Below are positions 40,651 to 49,644 of a DNA stretch of 64,000 bases, in pieces. The stretch is from Mycobacterium sp. (lineage in GTDB: Bacteria > Actinomycetota > Actinomycetes > Mycobacteriales > Mycobacteriaceae), in contig JAKFVT010000055.1 in assembly GCA_021732005.1 (NCBI GenBank), positions 62,001 through 126,000 of the forward strand, written 5' to 3'. A program made the position numbers and the translations under genes. The notes beneath the pieces were generated by a model. The model saw nothing but the letters and a program-made list of their open reading frames with translations, did not search any database and was not told where the DNA came from. Positions within the stretch are counted from its first letter, which is position 1, and every line of letters begins with the position of its first letter.

Positions 40651-41538
40651 TCAGCGATCACAGACGATCGCGGCGTCGACCAGAGCGGCCACCTCGGCGG
40701 CCAGGCCAGTGGGCGGCAGCGCCTGCCCGTCGAGAGTGTGCACCCGGGCCGCCAGCGTCATGCTGGACACCAGCCAAACCCCCTGTGCGGCATACAAGTC
40801 GGATGGCCGCAGCGCACGGAAGTCGCAGTCGTAGCCCTTTTCACGGGCTACCTCGAACAGCGCCTGCTGCGTGGTGCCACGCAGGATCGGGTACCACGGC
40901 GGCGGGGTGAGCAGGGTCGTTCCCGAGCCCTCGTCGGTGGCGATCACCACCGTCGAGCGCGGACCCTCGAGCAGGTACCCGTCGGAGCTGACGAAGATCA
41001 CGTCACCGGCGCCCTTGTCGGCGGCGTGCCGCAGCGCGGCCATGTTCACCGCGTACGACAGCGTCTTGGCGCCGGCCACCAGCCACGGCATGGCGTCCAC
41101 TCCGCTGGACGGCAACCCGCGATCGAGCAGCACCGCGGCGATCCCGTCGCGGCGGGTGGCGACAACGCGGTCCGGCACGGGATTGACCGTGAGGTAGGCG
41201 GTCGGATCCGAGCCGCTCTCCCGACCGCGGGAGTACACCAGCCGCAACGCGCCCTCGGCCGCCGTCGATGACGTCCACTCGCCGACCGCGACACCGATGG
41301 CCCGCCGCCAGGCCGACAGGTCCGGTTCCGGAAGGTCCATCGTCTTCGCCGACTGGGTGAGGCGGCGCAAATGCGCGTCCACCAAGCAGGCGCGGCCGTC
41401 GCGGACCAGCAGAGTCTCGAACACGCCGTCGCCCCGGACGGCCGCGAGGTCGTCGGCGAACAGCAGCGGCTGCGCCGGGTCGCGCACCTCGCCGTCGAGA
41501 GTGACGAGCACCGAGAGGCGGCCGGGCATTCCAAGCAT
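40651..41538 (-). CDS. Aminodeoxychorismate lyase-like PLP protein (class IV aminotransferase fold)
   Basis: A 295-residue fold-type IV PLP enzyme, similar to PabC and branched-chain aminotransferases. The conserved AAVRGDGVFETLLVRDG, VAGAKTLSYAVNMAALRHAA (with the PLP lysine in AKTLSY) and ILRGTTQQALFEVA are visible. It probably releases pyruvate from aminodeoxychorismate to give p-aminobenzoate for folate. The start is uncertain: ATG 41538 is used, ATG 41529 or GTG 41511 are possible. It is divergent from ygfZ, a folate-binding protein, with 38 bp between them. Confidence 0.85.
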   Translation of the reverse strand: MLGMPGRLSVLVTLDGEVRDPAQPLLFADDLAAVRGDGVFETLLVRDGRACLVDAHLRRLTQSAKTMDLPEPDLSAWRRAIGVAVGEWTSSTAAEGALRLVYSRGRESGSDPTAYLTVNPVPDRVVATRRDGIAAVLLDRGLPSSGVDAMPWLVAGAKTLSYAVNMAALRHAADKGAGDVIFVSSDGYLLEGPRSTVVIATDEGSGTTLLTPPPWYPILRGTTQQALFEVAREKGYDCDFRALRPSDLYAAQGVWLVSSMTLAARVHTLDGQALPPTGLAAEVAALVDAAIVCDR

Positions 41539-41564
41539 GGAGCATGAGCGTAGTGGCAGCCCCG

Positions 41565-41570
41565 TAGAGT
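41565..41570 (+). promoter_or_regulatory. -10 element TAGAGT for leaderless ygfZ
   Basis: TAGAGT is followed by exactly 6 nt and then the GTG at 41577, the geometry of a leaderless transcript. The gap to the divergent pabC-like gene is too short for a normal leader. Confidence 0.6.
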
Positions 41571-41576
41571 TGATGT

Positions 41577-42668
41577 GTGTCAGCAGTCCCCGCACCTGAC
41601 AATTCCCCCGATGCCGGCGCGATCTGGCACTACGGCGACCCGTTCGGTGAGCAGCGCAGCGCCGAGCACGACGCCGTCGTGGTCGATCGCTCGCACCGCG
41701 CGGTCATCACACTCACCGGATCCGACCGGCGCAGCTGGCTGCACTCACTGTGCTCCCAGCACGTCAGTGAGCTGCCCGACGGCGCCTCCACCGAGAACCT
41801 GAGCCTCGACGGGCAGGGCCGTGTCGAAGACCACTGGGTGCAGACCGAATTGGGTGGCGTCACGTATCTCGACACCGAACGCGGCCGCGGTGAACCGCTG
41901 CTGGCCTACCTGCGCAAGATGGTGTTCTGGGCCGATGTGGCTCCTGAGGCCGCCGACCTGGCTGTGCTCTCGCTGCTCGGCCCGCGCCTCGCCGATGCGG
42001 CGGTCCTCGGCGCGCTGGGTGTCGACGAACTGCCTGCGGAGTCGACGGCCGTGGCCCTCGCCGGCGGTGGTTTCCTGCGCCGGATGCCCGCCCGGCCCGG
42101 TCAGATCGAACTGGACCTCGTGGTTCCCCGCGGCGATGTGACGACCTGGTTGAGCAGGCTGGACGCGGCCGGGGTGCGCCGCGCCGGGGTGTGGGCGTAC
42201 GAGGCGCTCCGGGTCGCGGCGCAGCGCCCACGTCTGGGAGTGGACACCGACGAGCGGACAATCCCGCACGAGGCCGGGTGGATCGGCGGCCCCGGGCAAG
42301 GAGCCGTGCACCTCGACAAGGGTTGCTATCGCGGCCAGGAGACGGTCGCGCGGGTCCACAACTTGGGAAAGCCGCCCCGAATGCTGGTCCTGGTGCACCT
42401 CGACGGATCCGGTGAGCGCCCGGTCACCGGTGATCCGCTGCTGGCCGGTGGGCGTGTCGTCGGCAGGCTGGGCACCGTCGTCGACCACGTCGATCTCGGG
42501 CCGATCGCCTTGGCTCTGGTAAAGCGGGGTATTCCGGCCGATACCGCTCTGACCACGGGCGGCGAGCATGAGGTGGCCGCCGAAATCGACCCGGAATCAC
42601 TGCCGCCGACCGACGCCGTGGGGGCCGGGCGGCTCGCGGTGGAGCGCCTGCGTCGCGGCGCGGTGTGA
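41577..42668 (+). CDS. ygfZ: Folate-binding YgfZ-family protein (GcvT-like)
   Basis: A 363-residue protein of the YgfZ/GcvT family. The signature KGCYRGQETVARVHNLGK (KGCYxGQE) with its cysteine is present, and LHSLCSQHVSELP and LDGQGRVEDHWV mark the folate-binding N-terminal domain. YgfZ uses tetrahydrofolate to maintain certain iron-sulfur enzymes. GTG 41577 is a leaderless start. Pairing with a putative p-aminobenzoate-forming enzyme on the other strand is a sensible folate link. Confidence 0.9.
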   Translation: MSAVPAPDNSPDAGAIWHYGDPFGEQRSAEHDAVVVDRSHRAVITLTGSDRRSWLHSLCSQHVSELPDGASTENLSLDGQGRVEDHWVQTELGGVTYLDTERGRGEPLLAYLRKMVFWADVAPEAADLAVLSLLGPRLADAAVLGALGVDELPAESTAVALAGGGFLRRMPARPGQIELDLVVPRGDVTTWLSRLDAAGVRRAGVWAYEALRVAAQRPRLGVDTDERTIPHEAGWIGGPGQGAVHLDKGCYRGQETVARVHNLGKPPRMLVLVHLDGSGERPVTGDPLLAGGRVVGRLGTVVDHVDLGPIALALVKRGIPADTALTTGGEHEVAAEIDPESLPPTDAVGAGRLAVERLRRGAV

Positions 42669-42805
42669 CGTTCACCCTCGGCCTAACGGGCCTGCCAGCA
42701 CATCGCAGTGCGGCACGGTAAGGTGTTGGCAGGACAATAACCAATACACAGATCGGAGCCGCCTGCATCCCGGGCCGCTCCGTTATTGCGCGAGGGGGTT
42801 CCCCC

Positions 42806-42997
42806 ATGGGCCGCGGCCGGGCAAAGGCAAAGCAGACCAAGGTTGCTCGGGAGCTGAAATACAGCTCTCCGCAGATCGATGTCGATCGGCTCCGCAAGGA
42901 GCTGTCGGGGTCGGAGTCGGAGTCGCGAGAGTCTGACACCGTAGACAACGGGTTCGACGAGGACCCGTGGGCCGACGAGGGTAGCTGGCGGCGCTGA
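42806..42997 (+). CDS. DUF3073 family protein
   Basis: A 63-residue basic-then-acidic protein, MGRGRAKAKQTKVARELKYS followed by a Ser/Glu-rich middle and DNGFDEDPWADEGSWRR. DUF3073 is a small actinobacterial family of unknown function; the basic N terminus might contact nucleic acid. The 137 bp before it include a possible promoter. It converges with purM. Confidence 0.85.
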   Translation: MGRGRAKAKQTKVARELKYSSPQIDVDRLRKELSGSESESRESDTVDNGFDEDPWADEGSWRR

Positions 42998-43036
42998 GCC
43001 GCCGCCCCTCCTCTTCAAAGCGCTGGGCCTGATCCG

Positions 43037-44107
43037 CTAAAAGCGGGGATGTAGGCCTACCAGCTTCGCTCTCGGGCCATCCTTGCCCTTGGTGACGGTG
43101 CCCAGTGTCCAGCAATTCAGGTGGCGTGCAGTCAGGATCGCCAGCGCGCGGTCGGTGTCCTCCGGCGCGACGACGGCGACCATTCCGACGCCCATGTTGA
43201 ACGTCTTCTCCATCTCCGGGCGGTCGATGCGGCCGCGCTGCGCGATCATCGCGAACACCGGTGCGGGAGTCCACGTTCCGCGATCCAGTTCGGCGACCAG
43301 ACCGTGCGGGATGACGCGTTCGAGATTGGCGGCAAGCCCGCCGCCGGTCACGTGGCAGAACGTGCGCACCTGCGTCTCGGCGGCCAGCGCCAGGCAATCC
43401 TTGGCGTAGATGCGGGTGGGCTCGAGCAGTTCCTCCCCGAGCGTGCGGCCGAACTCCTCGACGTGGCCGGCGAGGTTCATCCGGTCGATCTCGAGCAGAA
43501 CTTTGCGGGCCAGCGAGTATCCGTTGGAGTGCAGGCCGGACGATCCCATCGCGATGATCACGTCACCGGGGCGCACCCGATCGGGTCCCAGCACGTCATC
43601 GGCCTCGACGACGCCCACACCGGTGGCGGAGATGTCGTAATGGTCGGGTTCCATCAGGCCGGGATGTTCTGCCGTCTCCCCGCCGAGCAACGCACATCCG
43701 GCGATCACACAACCCTCGGCGATACCCGAGACGATCGCGGCGACGCGCTCCGGAACGGTACGTCCGACGGCGATGTAGTCCTGCAGGAACAGCGGTTCGG
43801 CTCCGCACACCACGAGGTCGTCGACCACCATCGCGACCAGGTCCAGGCCGACGGTGTCGTGCTTGTCCATCGCCTGCGCCACGGCGAGCTTGGTGCCGAC
43901 CCCGTCGGTCGACGCGGCCAGCAGCGGTTCCCGATAGTCCCCGCGCAGCGCGAACAGCCCGGCGAAGCCGCCCAGTCCGCCCCGCACCTCGGGCCTGGTG
44001 GCCCGCTTCGCCAGCGGCTTGAACAGCTCGACCGCGCGGTCACCGGCCTCGATATCCACCCCGGCCGATGCGTAGGAGATCAGGTTGTCTTCCTCGCGAT
44101 CCGTCAT
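43037..44107 (-). CDS. purM: Phosphoribosylformylglycinamidine cyclo-ligase PurM
   Basis: A 356-residue AIR synthetase, which closes the imidazole ring using ATP in purine biosynthesis. It begins SYASAGVDIEAGDRAVELFK and contains STDGVGTKLAVAQAM, DLVAMVVDDLVVCGAEPLFL, GGETAEHPGLM and VIPHGLVAELDR, all standard family segments. Full length. It is a single gene here, followed on the same strand (upstream in sequence) by no other pur gene. Confidence 0.96.
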   Translation of the reverse strand: MTDREEDNLISYASAGVDIEAGDRAVELFKPLAKRATRPEVRGGLGGFAGLFALRGDYREPLLAASTDGVGTKLAVAQAMDKHDTVGLDLVAMVVDDLVVCGAEPLFLQDYIAVGRTVPERVAAIVSGIAEGCVIAGCALLGGETAEHPGLMEPDHYDISATGVGVVEADDVLGPDRVRPGDVIIAMGSSGLHSNGYSLARKVLLEIDRMNLAGHVEEFGRTLGEELLEPTRIYAKDCLALAAETQVRTFCHVTGGGLAANLERVIPHGLVAELDRGTWTPAPVFAMIAQRGRIDRPEMEKTFNMGVGMVAVVAPEDTDRALAILTARHLNCWTLGTVTKGKDGPRAKLVGLHPRF

Positions 44108-44155
44108 CGGGCATAAGGCTACCGGTCGACGCCCGCTGCCGAAACGGGCCAGTCG

Positions 44156-44773
44156 TCAGCCGACGTGGCGGGTCAGCCAGTCACGCAGCGGCGCGCCGGC
44201 GCGCAGGGCGATGACCACCCGGTCCTTGGCCTTCGCCGTGCCCAGCCAGGCACCGACCGGCCACGTCTTCATCATCGCGATGCCCTTGTGACGCAGCAGC
44301 TCGATGCGCGGATGGTCCTTCGGATAACCCCTCGGCGCGGTCTTGAGGACGTCGTGGGCCATGGTGTCGTAGCCGCCCTTGTGCAGCGCGTCGACGATCC
44401 CGGCCAGCTCGGCGCCGGACTTCTCGGCGTCGACCGCCGCCCGGTAGCGGGCCAGGGCCGCAGCATCGGGCATGTACAGACCGCTGCCCACCGACAGCCC
44501 CTCGGCCGAGAACGACACGTAGCCGGAGCCGAGCCTGGCCGCGCAGTTGGTTTTGTACGGGGATTTGTCGGCGCTGAACCGTACGTCGCGGTGCGGCCGG
44601 AACAGCGTGCCCTCGCCGAACTCCGCGGCCAACTCGGTGAGCAGCTCCTCCATCGGCGCCTTCACCTGACGGTCGTAGACGACGCGATGCCGAGTCCAAT
44701 AGACCTTGGAGTTGTCGGCCTCCAAGCCTTCGTAGAACTCCACAGCCTCGATCGGCCAGCCCCGAAACGCCAT
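44156..44773 (-). CDS. DUF2461 family protein
   Basis: A 205-residue protein of the DUF2461 family: FRGWPIEAVEFYEGLEADNS at the N terminus, RPHRDVRFSADKSPYKTN in the middle, and YVSFSAEGLSVGSGLY. No activity is known for the family. ATG 44773 is used because it starts the conserved domain; GTG 44791 would add six residues. It ends 48 bp before purM starts on the same strand, so they may be co-transcribed. It is divergent from the exported cupin protein. Confidence 0.8.
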   Translation of the reverse strand: MAFRGWPIEAVEFYEGLEADNSKVYWTRHRVVYDRQVKAPMEELLTELAAEFGEGTLFRPHRDVRFSADKSPYKTNCAARLGSGYVSFSAEGLSVGSGLYMPDAAALARYRAAVDAEKSGAELAGIVDALHKGGYDTMAHDVLKTAPRGYPKDHPRIELLRHKGIAMMKTWPVGAWLGTAKAKDRVVIALRAGAPLRDWLTRHVG

Positions 44774-44802
44774 TTCGACATTGTGTGACACTCTGGTGCC
44801 CG

Positions 44803-45237
44803 ATGAAACCAGTGCAATATTTCCCTGTGGCGTTGACCGTCGCGATAACCGGTGCGGTGTTGTTCCCCGCGTCGGCTGCGGCGACGCCCAACTCGGGCAT
44901 CGAGGCGGACACCCTGGTCCAGTCCACGCTCGACGGCAGGGACTTCGTCACCCGGGAGCTGACCATCGCCCCCGGCGGAACGACCGGCTGGCACTACCAC
45001 CCCGGCCAGGTGTTCGGGGTGATCAAGCAGGGCACGTTGACCCACTACAAGGGCGACTGCTCGGTCGACGGTGTGTACAACGCGGGCGACTCGATCAGCG
45101 AGGGCAGCGGCAACGGTTACATCCACGAGGGCCGCAATGAAGGCCCGGTCCCCGTGGTCATGTGGGTGCTCTATATCAAGCCCGCGGGCAGCCCACTGGC
45201 AGTCGATGCACCGAATCCGGGTTGCCCGTTCGAATAA
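44803..45237 (+). CDS. Exported cupin-domain protein
   Basis: A 144-residue protein with a Sec signal peptide (ALTVAITGAVLFPASAAATP). The cupin barrel shows GGTTGWHYHPGQVFGVIKQG (motif 1 with the HxH metal ligands) and GYIHEGRNEGPVPVV (motif 2 with His). There are two cysteines (KGDCSVDG, NPGCPFE) that could form a disulfide outside the cell. The ligand is unknown. ATG 44803 follows a 29-bp divergent gap. Confidence 0.83.
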   Translation: MKPVQYFPVALTVAITGAVLFPASAAATPNSGIEADTLVQSTLDGRDFVTRELTIAPGGTTGWHYHPGQVFGVIKQGTLTHYKGDCSVDGVYNAGDSISEGSGNGYIHEGRNEGPVPVVMWVLYIKPAGSPLAVDAPNPGCPFE

Positions 45238-45293
45238 GGGGCAATCCAACCGGTCCTCGGCTCCGAATTACGTGGGCGACGAACGGAGGATCC

Positions 45294-46616
45294 ATGTCGA
45301 CGAAGCAGATCCGATGCTTGGTGACCGGTGCCACCGGTTACGTCGGCGGCCGTCTGGTGCCGCGACTGCTGGAGGACGGCTTCGCGGTGCGCGCGCTGGC
45401 ACGAAATCCGGACAAGCTCGCGAACGTGCCGTGGCGCGACCAGATCGAGATCGCCCGCGGTGACCTCACCGACGCCGACTCGCTCGCCGAGGCGTTCACC
45501 GACGTCGACGTCGTCTACTACCTGGTGCACTCCATGGGCACGTCGGCGGATTTCGCCGCGGACGAGCGGCGCGCGGCCCAGAACGTCGTCACCGCCGCCC
45601 GCAGCGCGGGCGTGAAGCGCATCGTTTACCTCAGCGGCCTGCACCCAGAGGGCGCCGAGTTGTCCACGCATCTGGCGTCGCGCACGACCGTCGGTGAGAT
45701 CCTCATCGCGTCGGGCATCGAGACGGTGGTGCTGCAGGCCGGGGTCGTCGTCGGCTCGGGATCGGCGTCGTTCGAGATGATCCGTCACCTCACCGACCGG
45801 CTGCCGGTGATGACGACGCCGAAATGGGTGCACAACAAGATTCAGCCGATCGCGGTCCGCGACGTGCTGCACTACCTGGCTGCCGCCGCCACCGCCGAGG
45901 TGCCCAAGTCGCGGGCTTGGGACATCGGCGGGCCGGACGTCCTGGAGTACGGCGACATGATGCAGATCTACGCCGAGGTGGCCGGGCTGAGTCGACGACA
46001 CATGATCGTGCTGCCGGTGCTGACCCCGCGGATCGCCGCTTTGTGGGTGGGGTTCGTGACGCCCATCCCGTCGGGTCTGGCCCGTCCGCTGGTCGAATCC
46101 CTGCACTGCGATGCCGTCATGGGCGACCACGACATCGACACCATCATCGACCGGCCGGCTGCCGGCCTCACCCCCTACCGGCGGGCGGTCTCTCTCGCCC
46201 TGGCCCGGATCGCCCGCGGCGAGGTGGAGACGACGTGGGACACCGGCACCGCCGCACCGCTGCCCAGCGACCCGGACTGGGCCGGCGCCATTGTCTACAC
46301 CGACGCCCGGTCGTGGCGCACGAAGGCCAGCCCGGAGCGGCTGTGGGAAGCGGTCGAGCACAGCGTTCCGGAGCGCTGGCATGTCGAGGGCCGCGACGAG
46401 GGTGCGCTGCTGCGGCTACGGGCCGACGATCGCAGCCCAGGCGTGCGGTGGCTGGAGATGCGGGTCTCACCCGAGCAGGGCGGCAGCCGATACGAGCAGC
46501 GGGCGATCTTCTATCCGCGCGGGCTGCTGGGCCGGGTCTACTGGCTCGCCGGACGTCCGCTGCACTCGGCGATGCTGCGCGCGCAGCTGCGCAAGGTCAG
46601 CGAGGCCGCCGGGTGA
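45294..46616 (+). CDS. NAD(P)-binding SDR fused to a DUF2867 domain
   Basis: A 440-residue fusion. The N-terminal part is an atypical (NmrA/complex-I-type) SDR with LVTGATGYVGGRLVPRLLED, YYLVHSMGTSADF and IVYLSGLHPEG. The C-terminal part from about residue 340 is DUF2867 (WRTKASPERLWEAVEHSVPE to GLLGRVYWLAGRPLHS), a domain of the START/polyketide-cyclase type. Such fusions may reduce or bind lipids or quinones, but the activity is unproven. GGAGGA precedes the ATG. It converges with purF, 3 bp apart. Confidence 0.86.
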   Translation: MSTKQIRCLVTGATGYVGGRLVPRLLEDGFAVRALARNPDKLANVPWRDQIEIARGDLTDADSLAEAFTDVDVVYYLVHSMGTSADFAADERRAAQNVVTAARSAGVKRIVYLSGLHPEGAELSTHLASRTTVGEILIASGIETVVLQAGVVVGSGSASFEMIRHLTDRLPVMTTPKWVHNKIQPIAVRDVLHYLAAAATAEVPKSRAWDIGGPDVLEYGDMMQIYAEVAGLSRRHMIVLPVLTPRIAALWVGFVTPIPSGLARPLVESLHCDAVMGDHDIDTIIDRPAAGLTPYRRAVSLALARIARGEVETTWDTGTAAPLPSDPDWAGAIVYTDARSWRTKASPERLWEAVEHSVPERWHVEGRDEGALLRLRADDRSPGVRWLEMRVSPEQGGSRYEQRAIFYPRGLLGRVYWLAGRPLHSAMLRAQLRKVSEAAG

Positions 46617-46619
46617 GCC

Positions 46620-48149
46620 TCAGGGCCTGCTGAGCGCCGAGACGTTGTCGTTGTCGACGGACACCGGCTGGATCGGCAGGCCGGTGCGGGCGGCGGTGGC
46701 CAGCATGTGCTCGACGACATTCTTGCCCAGGGCGGCCTCGCCGGGCAGTTCGATGGGATAGGTGCCGTCGAAGCAGGCACAGCACAGCCGTGTCGCGGGC
46801 TGTTCGGTCGCCGCGATCATGCCCTGCTGCGAGATATAGCCGAGGGTGTCGGCGCCGATCGCGTGGCGTACCGCTTCGAGCATCTCGCCCTGGTGGTCCA
46901 CGGCGTTGGCGATGAGTTCGGCCGGGGTGGCGAAGTCGATGCCGTAGAAGCACGGCCATTTCACCGGGGGCGACGCGATGCGCACGTGCACCTCGACCGC
47001 ACCCGCCTCCCGCAGCATGCGGACCAGCGCGCGCTGGGTGTTGCCGCGCACGATCGAGTCGTCGACGACGATCAGCCGCTTGCCGCGGATCACTTCTTTG
47101 AGCGGGTTGAGCTTCAGCCGGATACCGAGCTGACGGATGGTCTGCGATGGCTGGATGAACGTGCGCCCGACGTAGGCGTTCTTCATCAGCCCCTGGCCGA
47201 ACGGGATGCCGGACCCCTGGGCGTATCCGACCGCGGCTGGCGTCCCCGATTCCGGAACGCCGATGACCAGGTCGGCGTCGACGGGTTGCTCGGCGGCGAG
47301 CCGGCGGCCGATGTCGACGCGGGTGGCGTGCACGGACCGGCCGCCGATGACACTGTCGGGCCGCGCGAGATAGACGTACTCGAACACGCAGCCCTTGGGG
47401 GTCGGGTTGGCGAACCGGGTGGAGCGCACCCCGTCGGCGTCGATGGCCAGCAGCTCACCGGGCTCGATCTCCCGGACGAAGGAGGCGCCGACGATGTCGA
47501 GGGCGGCGGTTTCCGACGCCACCACCCAGCCGCGGTCGAGCCGGCCCAGCGAAAGCGGGCGCACGCCGTGCGGGTCCCGCGCGGCGTAGAGCGTGTTCTC
47601 GTCCATGAAGGTCAGGCAGAACGCACCGCGCACGCTGGGCAGCAATGCCAGGGCGGCCTGCTCGATGGTGGAGTCGGCCGCGCCGTGGGCCAGCAGGGCG
47701 CCGAGGATGTCGGAGTCGGTGGTCGCCGCGCCCGGCATGCGCGGGTTGATCAGGCCGGCGTCGCGGGCGCGAGTGGCCAGGTCTGCGGTGTTGACCAGGT
47801 TTCCGTTGTGGCCCAACGCGATTCCGGTGCCCGCCGCGGTGTTGCGGAACACCGGCTGGGCGTTTTCCCAGGTGGTGGACCCGGTGGTGGAATACCGGCA
47901 GTGGCCGATGGCGACGTGGCCCGGCATGGCGGCCAGCGTCTGCTCGTCGAACACCTGGCTGACCAGGCCCAGATCCTTGAAGACCAGGACCTGCGATCCG
48001 TCGGCGACGGCGATGCCTGCGGCTTCTTGACCCCTGTGCTGCAGGGCATAGAGACCGTAATAAGTGAGTTTGGCTACATCCTCGCCTGGAGCCCATACGC
48101 CGAAGACGCCGCACTCTTCCCGAGGGTCGTTCTCCACTTGTTCGGTCAC
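46620..48149 (-). CDS. purF: Amidophosphoribosyltransferase PurF, GTG start
   Basis: A 509-residue enzyme making phosphoribosylamine, the first step of purine synthesis. The N-terminal glutaminase nucleophile Cys13 is in DPREECGVFGVWAPG and must be exposed by propeptide removal. The PRPP-binding loop is RLIVVDDSIVRGNTQRALVR. An iron-sulfur-type cysteine set is present (PVKWPCFYG, RLCCACFDG). GTG 48149 gives a 12-residue propeptide like that of relatives; a longer frame would add nearly 100 low-complexity residues and is rejected. Confidence 0.94.
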   Translation of the reverse strand: MTEQVENDPREECGVFGVWAPGEDVAKLTYYGLYALQHRGQEAAGIAVADGSQVLVFKDLGLVSQVFDEQTLAAMPGHVAIGHCRYSTTGSTTWENAQPVFRNTAAGTGIALGHNGNLVNTADLATRARDAGLINPRMPGAATTDSDILGALLAHGAADSTIEQAALALLPSVRGAFCLTFMDENTLYAARDPHGVRPLSLGRLDRGWVVASETAALDIVGASFVREIEPGELLAIDADGVRSTRFANPTPKGCVFEYVYLARPDSVIGGRSVHATRVDIGRRLAAEQPVDADLVIGVPESGTPAAVGYAQGSGIPFGQGLMKNAYVGRTFIQPSQTIRQLGIRLKLNPLKEVIRGKRLIVVDDSIVRGNTQRALVRMLREAGAVEVHVRIASPPVKWPCFYGIDFATPAELIANAVDHQGEMLEAVRHAIGADTLGYISQQGMIAATEQPATRLCCACFDGTYPIELPGEAALGKNVVEHMLATAARTGLPIQPVSVDNDNVSALSRP

Positions 48150-48241
48150 GATATGGGCTGCTCCCTGGCGCAGGTTGGTGACGTAAGCCAGTTTACGGGC
48201 ATCGGCGGGAAACACGGAACTGAACGCCGAGTGTCGGGGCC

Positions 48242-48634
48242 TCAGTCGGGAAGTGTCACGACGGGGAGCCAGCCCGCCACCTCGCCGGCCCGGGATCCCG
48301 ACAGTCGCAGCGCACCCAGCCGGGACGCCTCGTCGACGTCGAGAAGACCCGTCGCCAGCCGCAGCCACGTCCGCGGATCGGCCTCCACCACATTGGGGGG
48401 TGTGCCGCGGGTGTGGCGGGGCCCGGAGATGCATTGCACCGCAACAAAAGGTGGCACGCGCACCTCGACACTCGCGCCTGGTGCGAGCGCGGCCAGGGTG
48501 CGGGCGGTCAAGCGGACGGCCGTCGCGATGGCCGGGCGGTCGGGGGTGGCCGCGGTGTCGTCGCGCAGCCAGTCCGCCACGGCGCGGACCGCGGCGACGG
48601 TGGCTTCGGGGTCGGCGCTGCTGCGGGCGGGCAC
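48242..48634 (-). CDS. Sterol-carrier-like family protein (Rv0807-like), leaderless GTG start
   Basis: A 130-residue protein: ADPEATVAAVRAVADWLRDD, then VEVRVPPFVAVQCISGPRHT and RGTPPNVVEADPRTWLRLAT. The final part has the shape of an SCP2-like fold. Many mycobacteria have it next to purF. The function is unknown. GTG 48634 follows a CATACT box by 6 nt, so the mRNA is probably leaderless. It lies upstream of purF on the same strand, 92 bp apart. Confidence 0.8.
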   Translation of the reverse strand: MPARSSADPEATVAAVRAVADWLRDDTAATPDRPAIATAVRLTARTLAALAPGASVEVRVPPFVAVQCISGPRHTRGTPPNVVEADPRTWLRLATGLLDVDEASRLGALRLSGSRAGEVAGWLPVVTLPD

Positions 48635-48640
48635 CAGTCG

Positions 48641-48682
48641 AGTATGCGGTATTGACGTCAACCGAAGTTGAGGTCCTACCGT
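48641..48682. promoter_or_regulatory. Back-to-back leaderless promoters between the SCP-like and PPOX genes
   Basis: On the - strand CATACT (48641-48646) lies 6 nt before GTG 48634. On the + strand TACCGT (48677-48682) lies 6 nt before ATG 48689. Only about 30 bp separate the two -10 boxes, so the two promoters overlap in their -35 regions and may compete. Confidence 0.55.
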
Positions 48683-48688
48683 GGCGTG

Positions 48689-49099
48689 ATGGCGTTCAAA
48701 CCGCACGAAATCGAGTACCTGAAGTCGGCGGATCTCGGCAGGCTGGCCACCATCGCGCCGGACGGCACCCTGCAGAACAGTCCGGTCGGCTTCTCCTACA
48801 ACGACGCGCTCGGCACCCTCGACGTGGTCGGCTACAACATGGCCAAGAGCCGCAAGTTCCGCAACCTGGCCACCAACAACACCGTGGCGTTCGTGGTCGA
48901 CGACATCGCGTCGCGCAGCCCGTGGCGGGTGCGGTGTCTGGAGATCCGCGGCACCGCCAAGCAGGCCGAGGCGCCCGACGGGGACGCGATCATCCGGATC
49001 ACGCCCAAACGGATCATCAGCTTCGGCATCGACGACTCCGAGACCGAACCGCACGACCTGGTGCCGGACAGCCGGGATGTGCCGACGACGGGCGACTAA
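48689..49099 (+). CDS. PPOX-class F420-dependent oxidoreductase
   Basis: A 136-residue split-barrel flavin/deazaflavin-binding protein: KPHEIEYLKSADLGRLATIA, GTLQNSPVGFSYND, and the C-terminal CLEIRGTAKQAEAPDGD, a pattern typical of the mycobacterial F420-binding PPOX subfamily. It may reduce small electrophiles such as biliverdin or xenobiotics using F420H2. ATG 48689 is probably leaderless. The stop overlaps the convergent CPBP gene by 4 bp. Confidence 0.85.
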   Translation: MAFKPHEIEYLKSADLGRLATIAPDGTLQNSPVGFSYNDALGTLDVVGYNMAKSRKFRNLATNNTVAFVVDDIASRSPWRVRCLEIRGTAKQAEAPDGDAIIRITPKRIISFGIDDSETEPHDLVPDSRDVPTTGD

Positions 49100-49644
49100 C
49101 GCCGCTGCACCACCATCGCGGCCACCGCGGCCGACTCGTTGAACGCGATGTGCGCGAGCACCGGCGCCAGCACGCTCCCCGACCGTCTGGCGAGCCAGCC
49201 GAACACCCAACCGGCCACACCCGTCACCACCACGGTGCCCAGCACCGGGTCGCCGACCCGTCGGGCATCGGGGATGTGCCAGAGCCCGAAGGCCACCGCC
49301 TGCGCCAGCGGGCCGAACGTCGGCCCGAGCGCGCGCACGGCGACGGTCTGAAGCAGGCCCCGGAACAGCATTTCTTCCGTCCACGCCGTGGCGACCGGAA
49401 TCTCCAGCGCCAGCCAGCGGACGGGATCCGGCGGGATCCGGCGGTCGTTCATCCCGGTGCGTACCCGGGGCACTGCTGTCAGACCTGCGACACCCGTGGC
49501 CACCAGCCCGAAGGCCACCACGCCGAACCTCAGCCCCGACCACAGCCGGGGCGGCCGCAACCCCAACGGCGCACCGACGGCCGCCGCCAACCCGGTGCTG
49601 ACGATCGCACGCACGGCCGGCCCGCCGGAATCCTTGGTGATCAT
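49096..49644 (-). CDS. CPBP-family intramembrane metalloprotease
   Basis: A 182-residue membrane protein with about five helices and the Abi/CAAX-protease motifs: TEEMLFRG (EExxxR), FGLWHI (FxxxH) and HIAFNESA (HxxxN). These residues bind zinc within the membrane. The family includes Rce1-like proteases and proteins of unknown substrate. ATG 49644 overlaps the upstream hydrolase stop as ATGA, so they are translated together. Confidence 0.86.
   Translation of the reverse strand: MITKDSGGPAVRAIVSTGLAAAVGAPLGLRPPRLWSGLRFGVVAFGLVATGVAGLTAVPRVRTGMNDRRIPPDPVRWLALEIPVATAWTEEMLFRGLLQTVAVRALGPTFGPLAQAVAFGLWHIPDARRVGDPVLGTVVVTGVAGWVFGWLARRSGSVLAPVLAHIAFNESAAVAAMVVQRR

Noticed and set aside
46707..48671. 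A 654-codon open frame on the + strand opposite purF
   Set aside because: Antisense shadow; purF opposite it is full length with all catalytic motifs.
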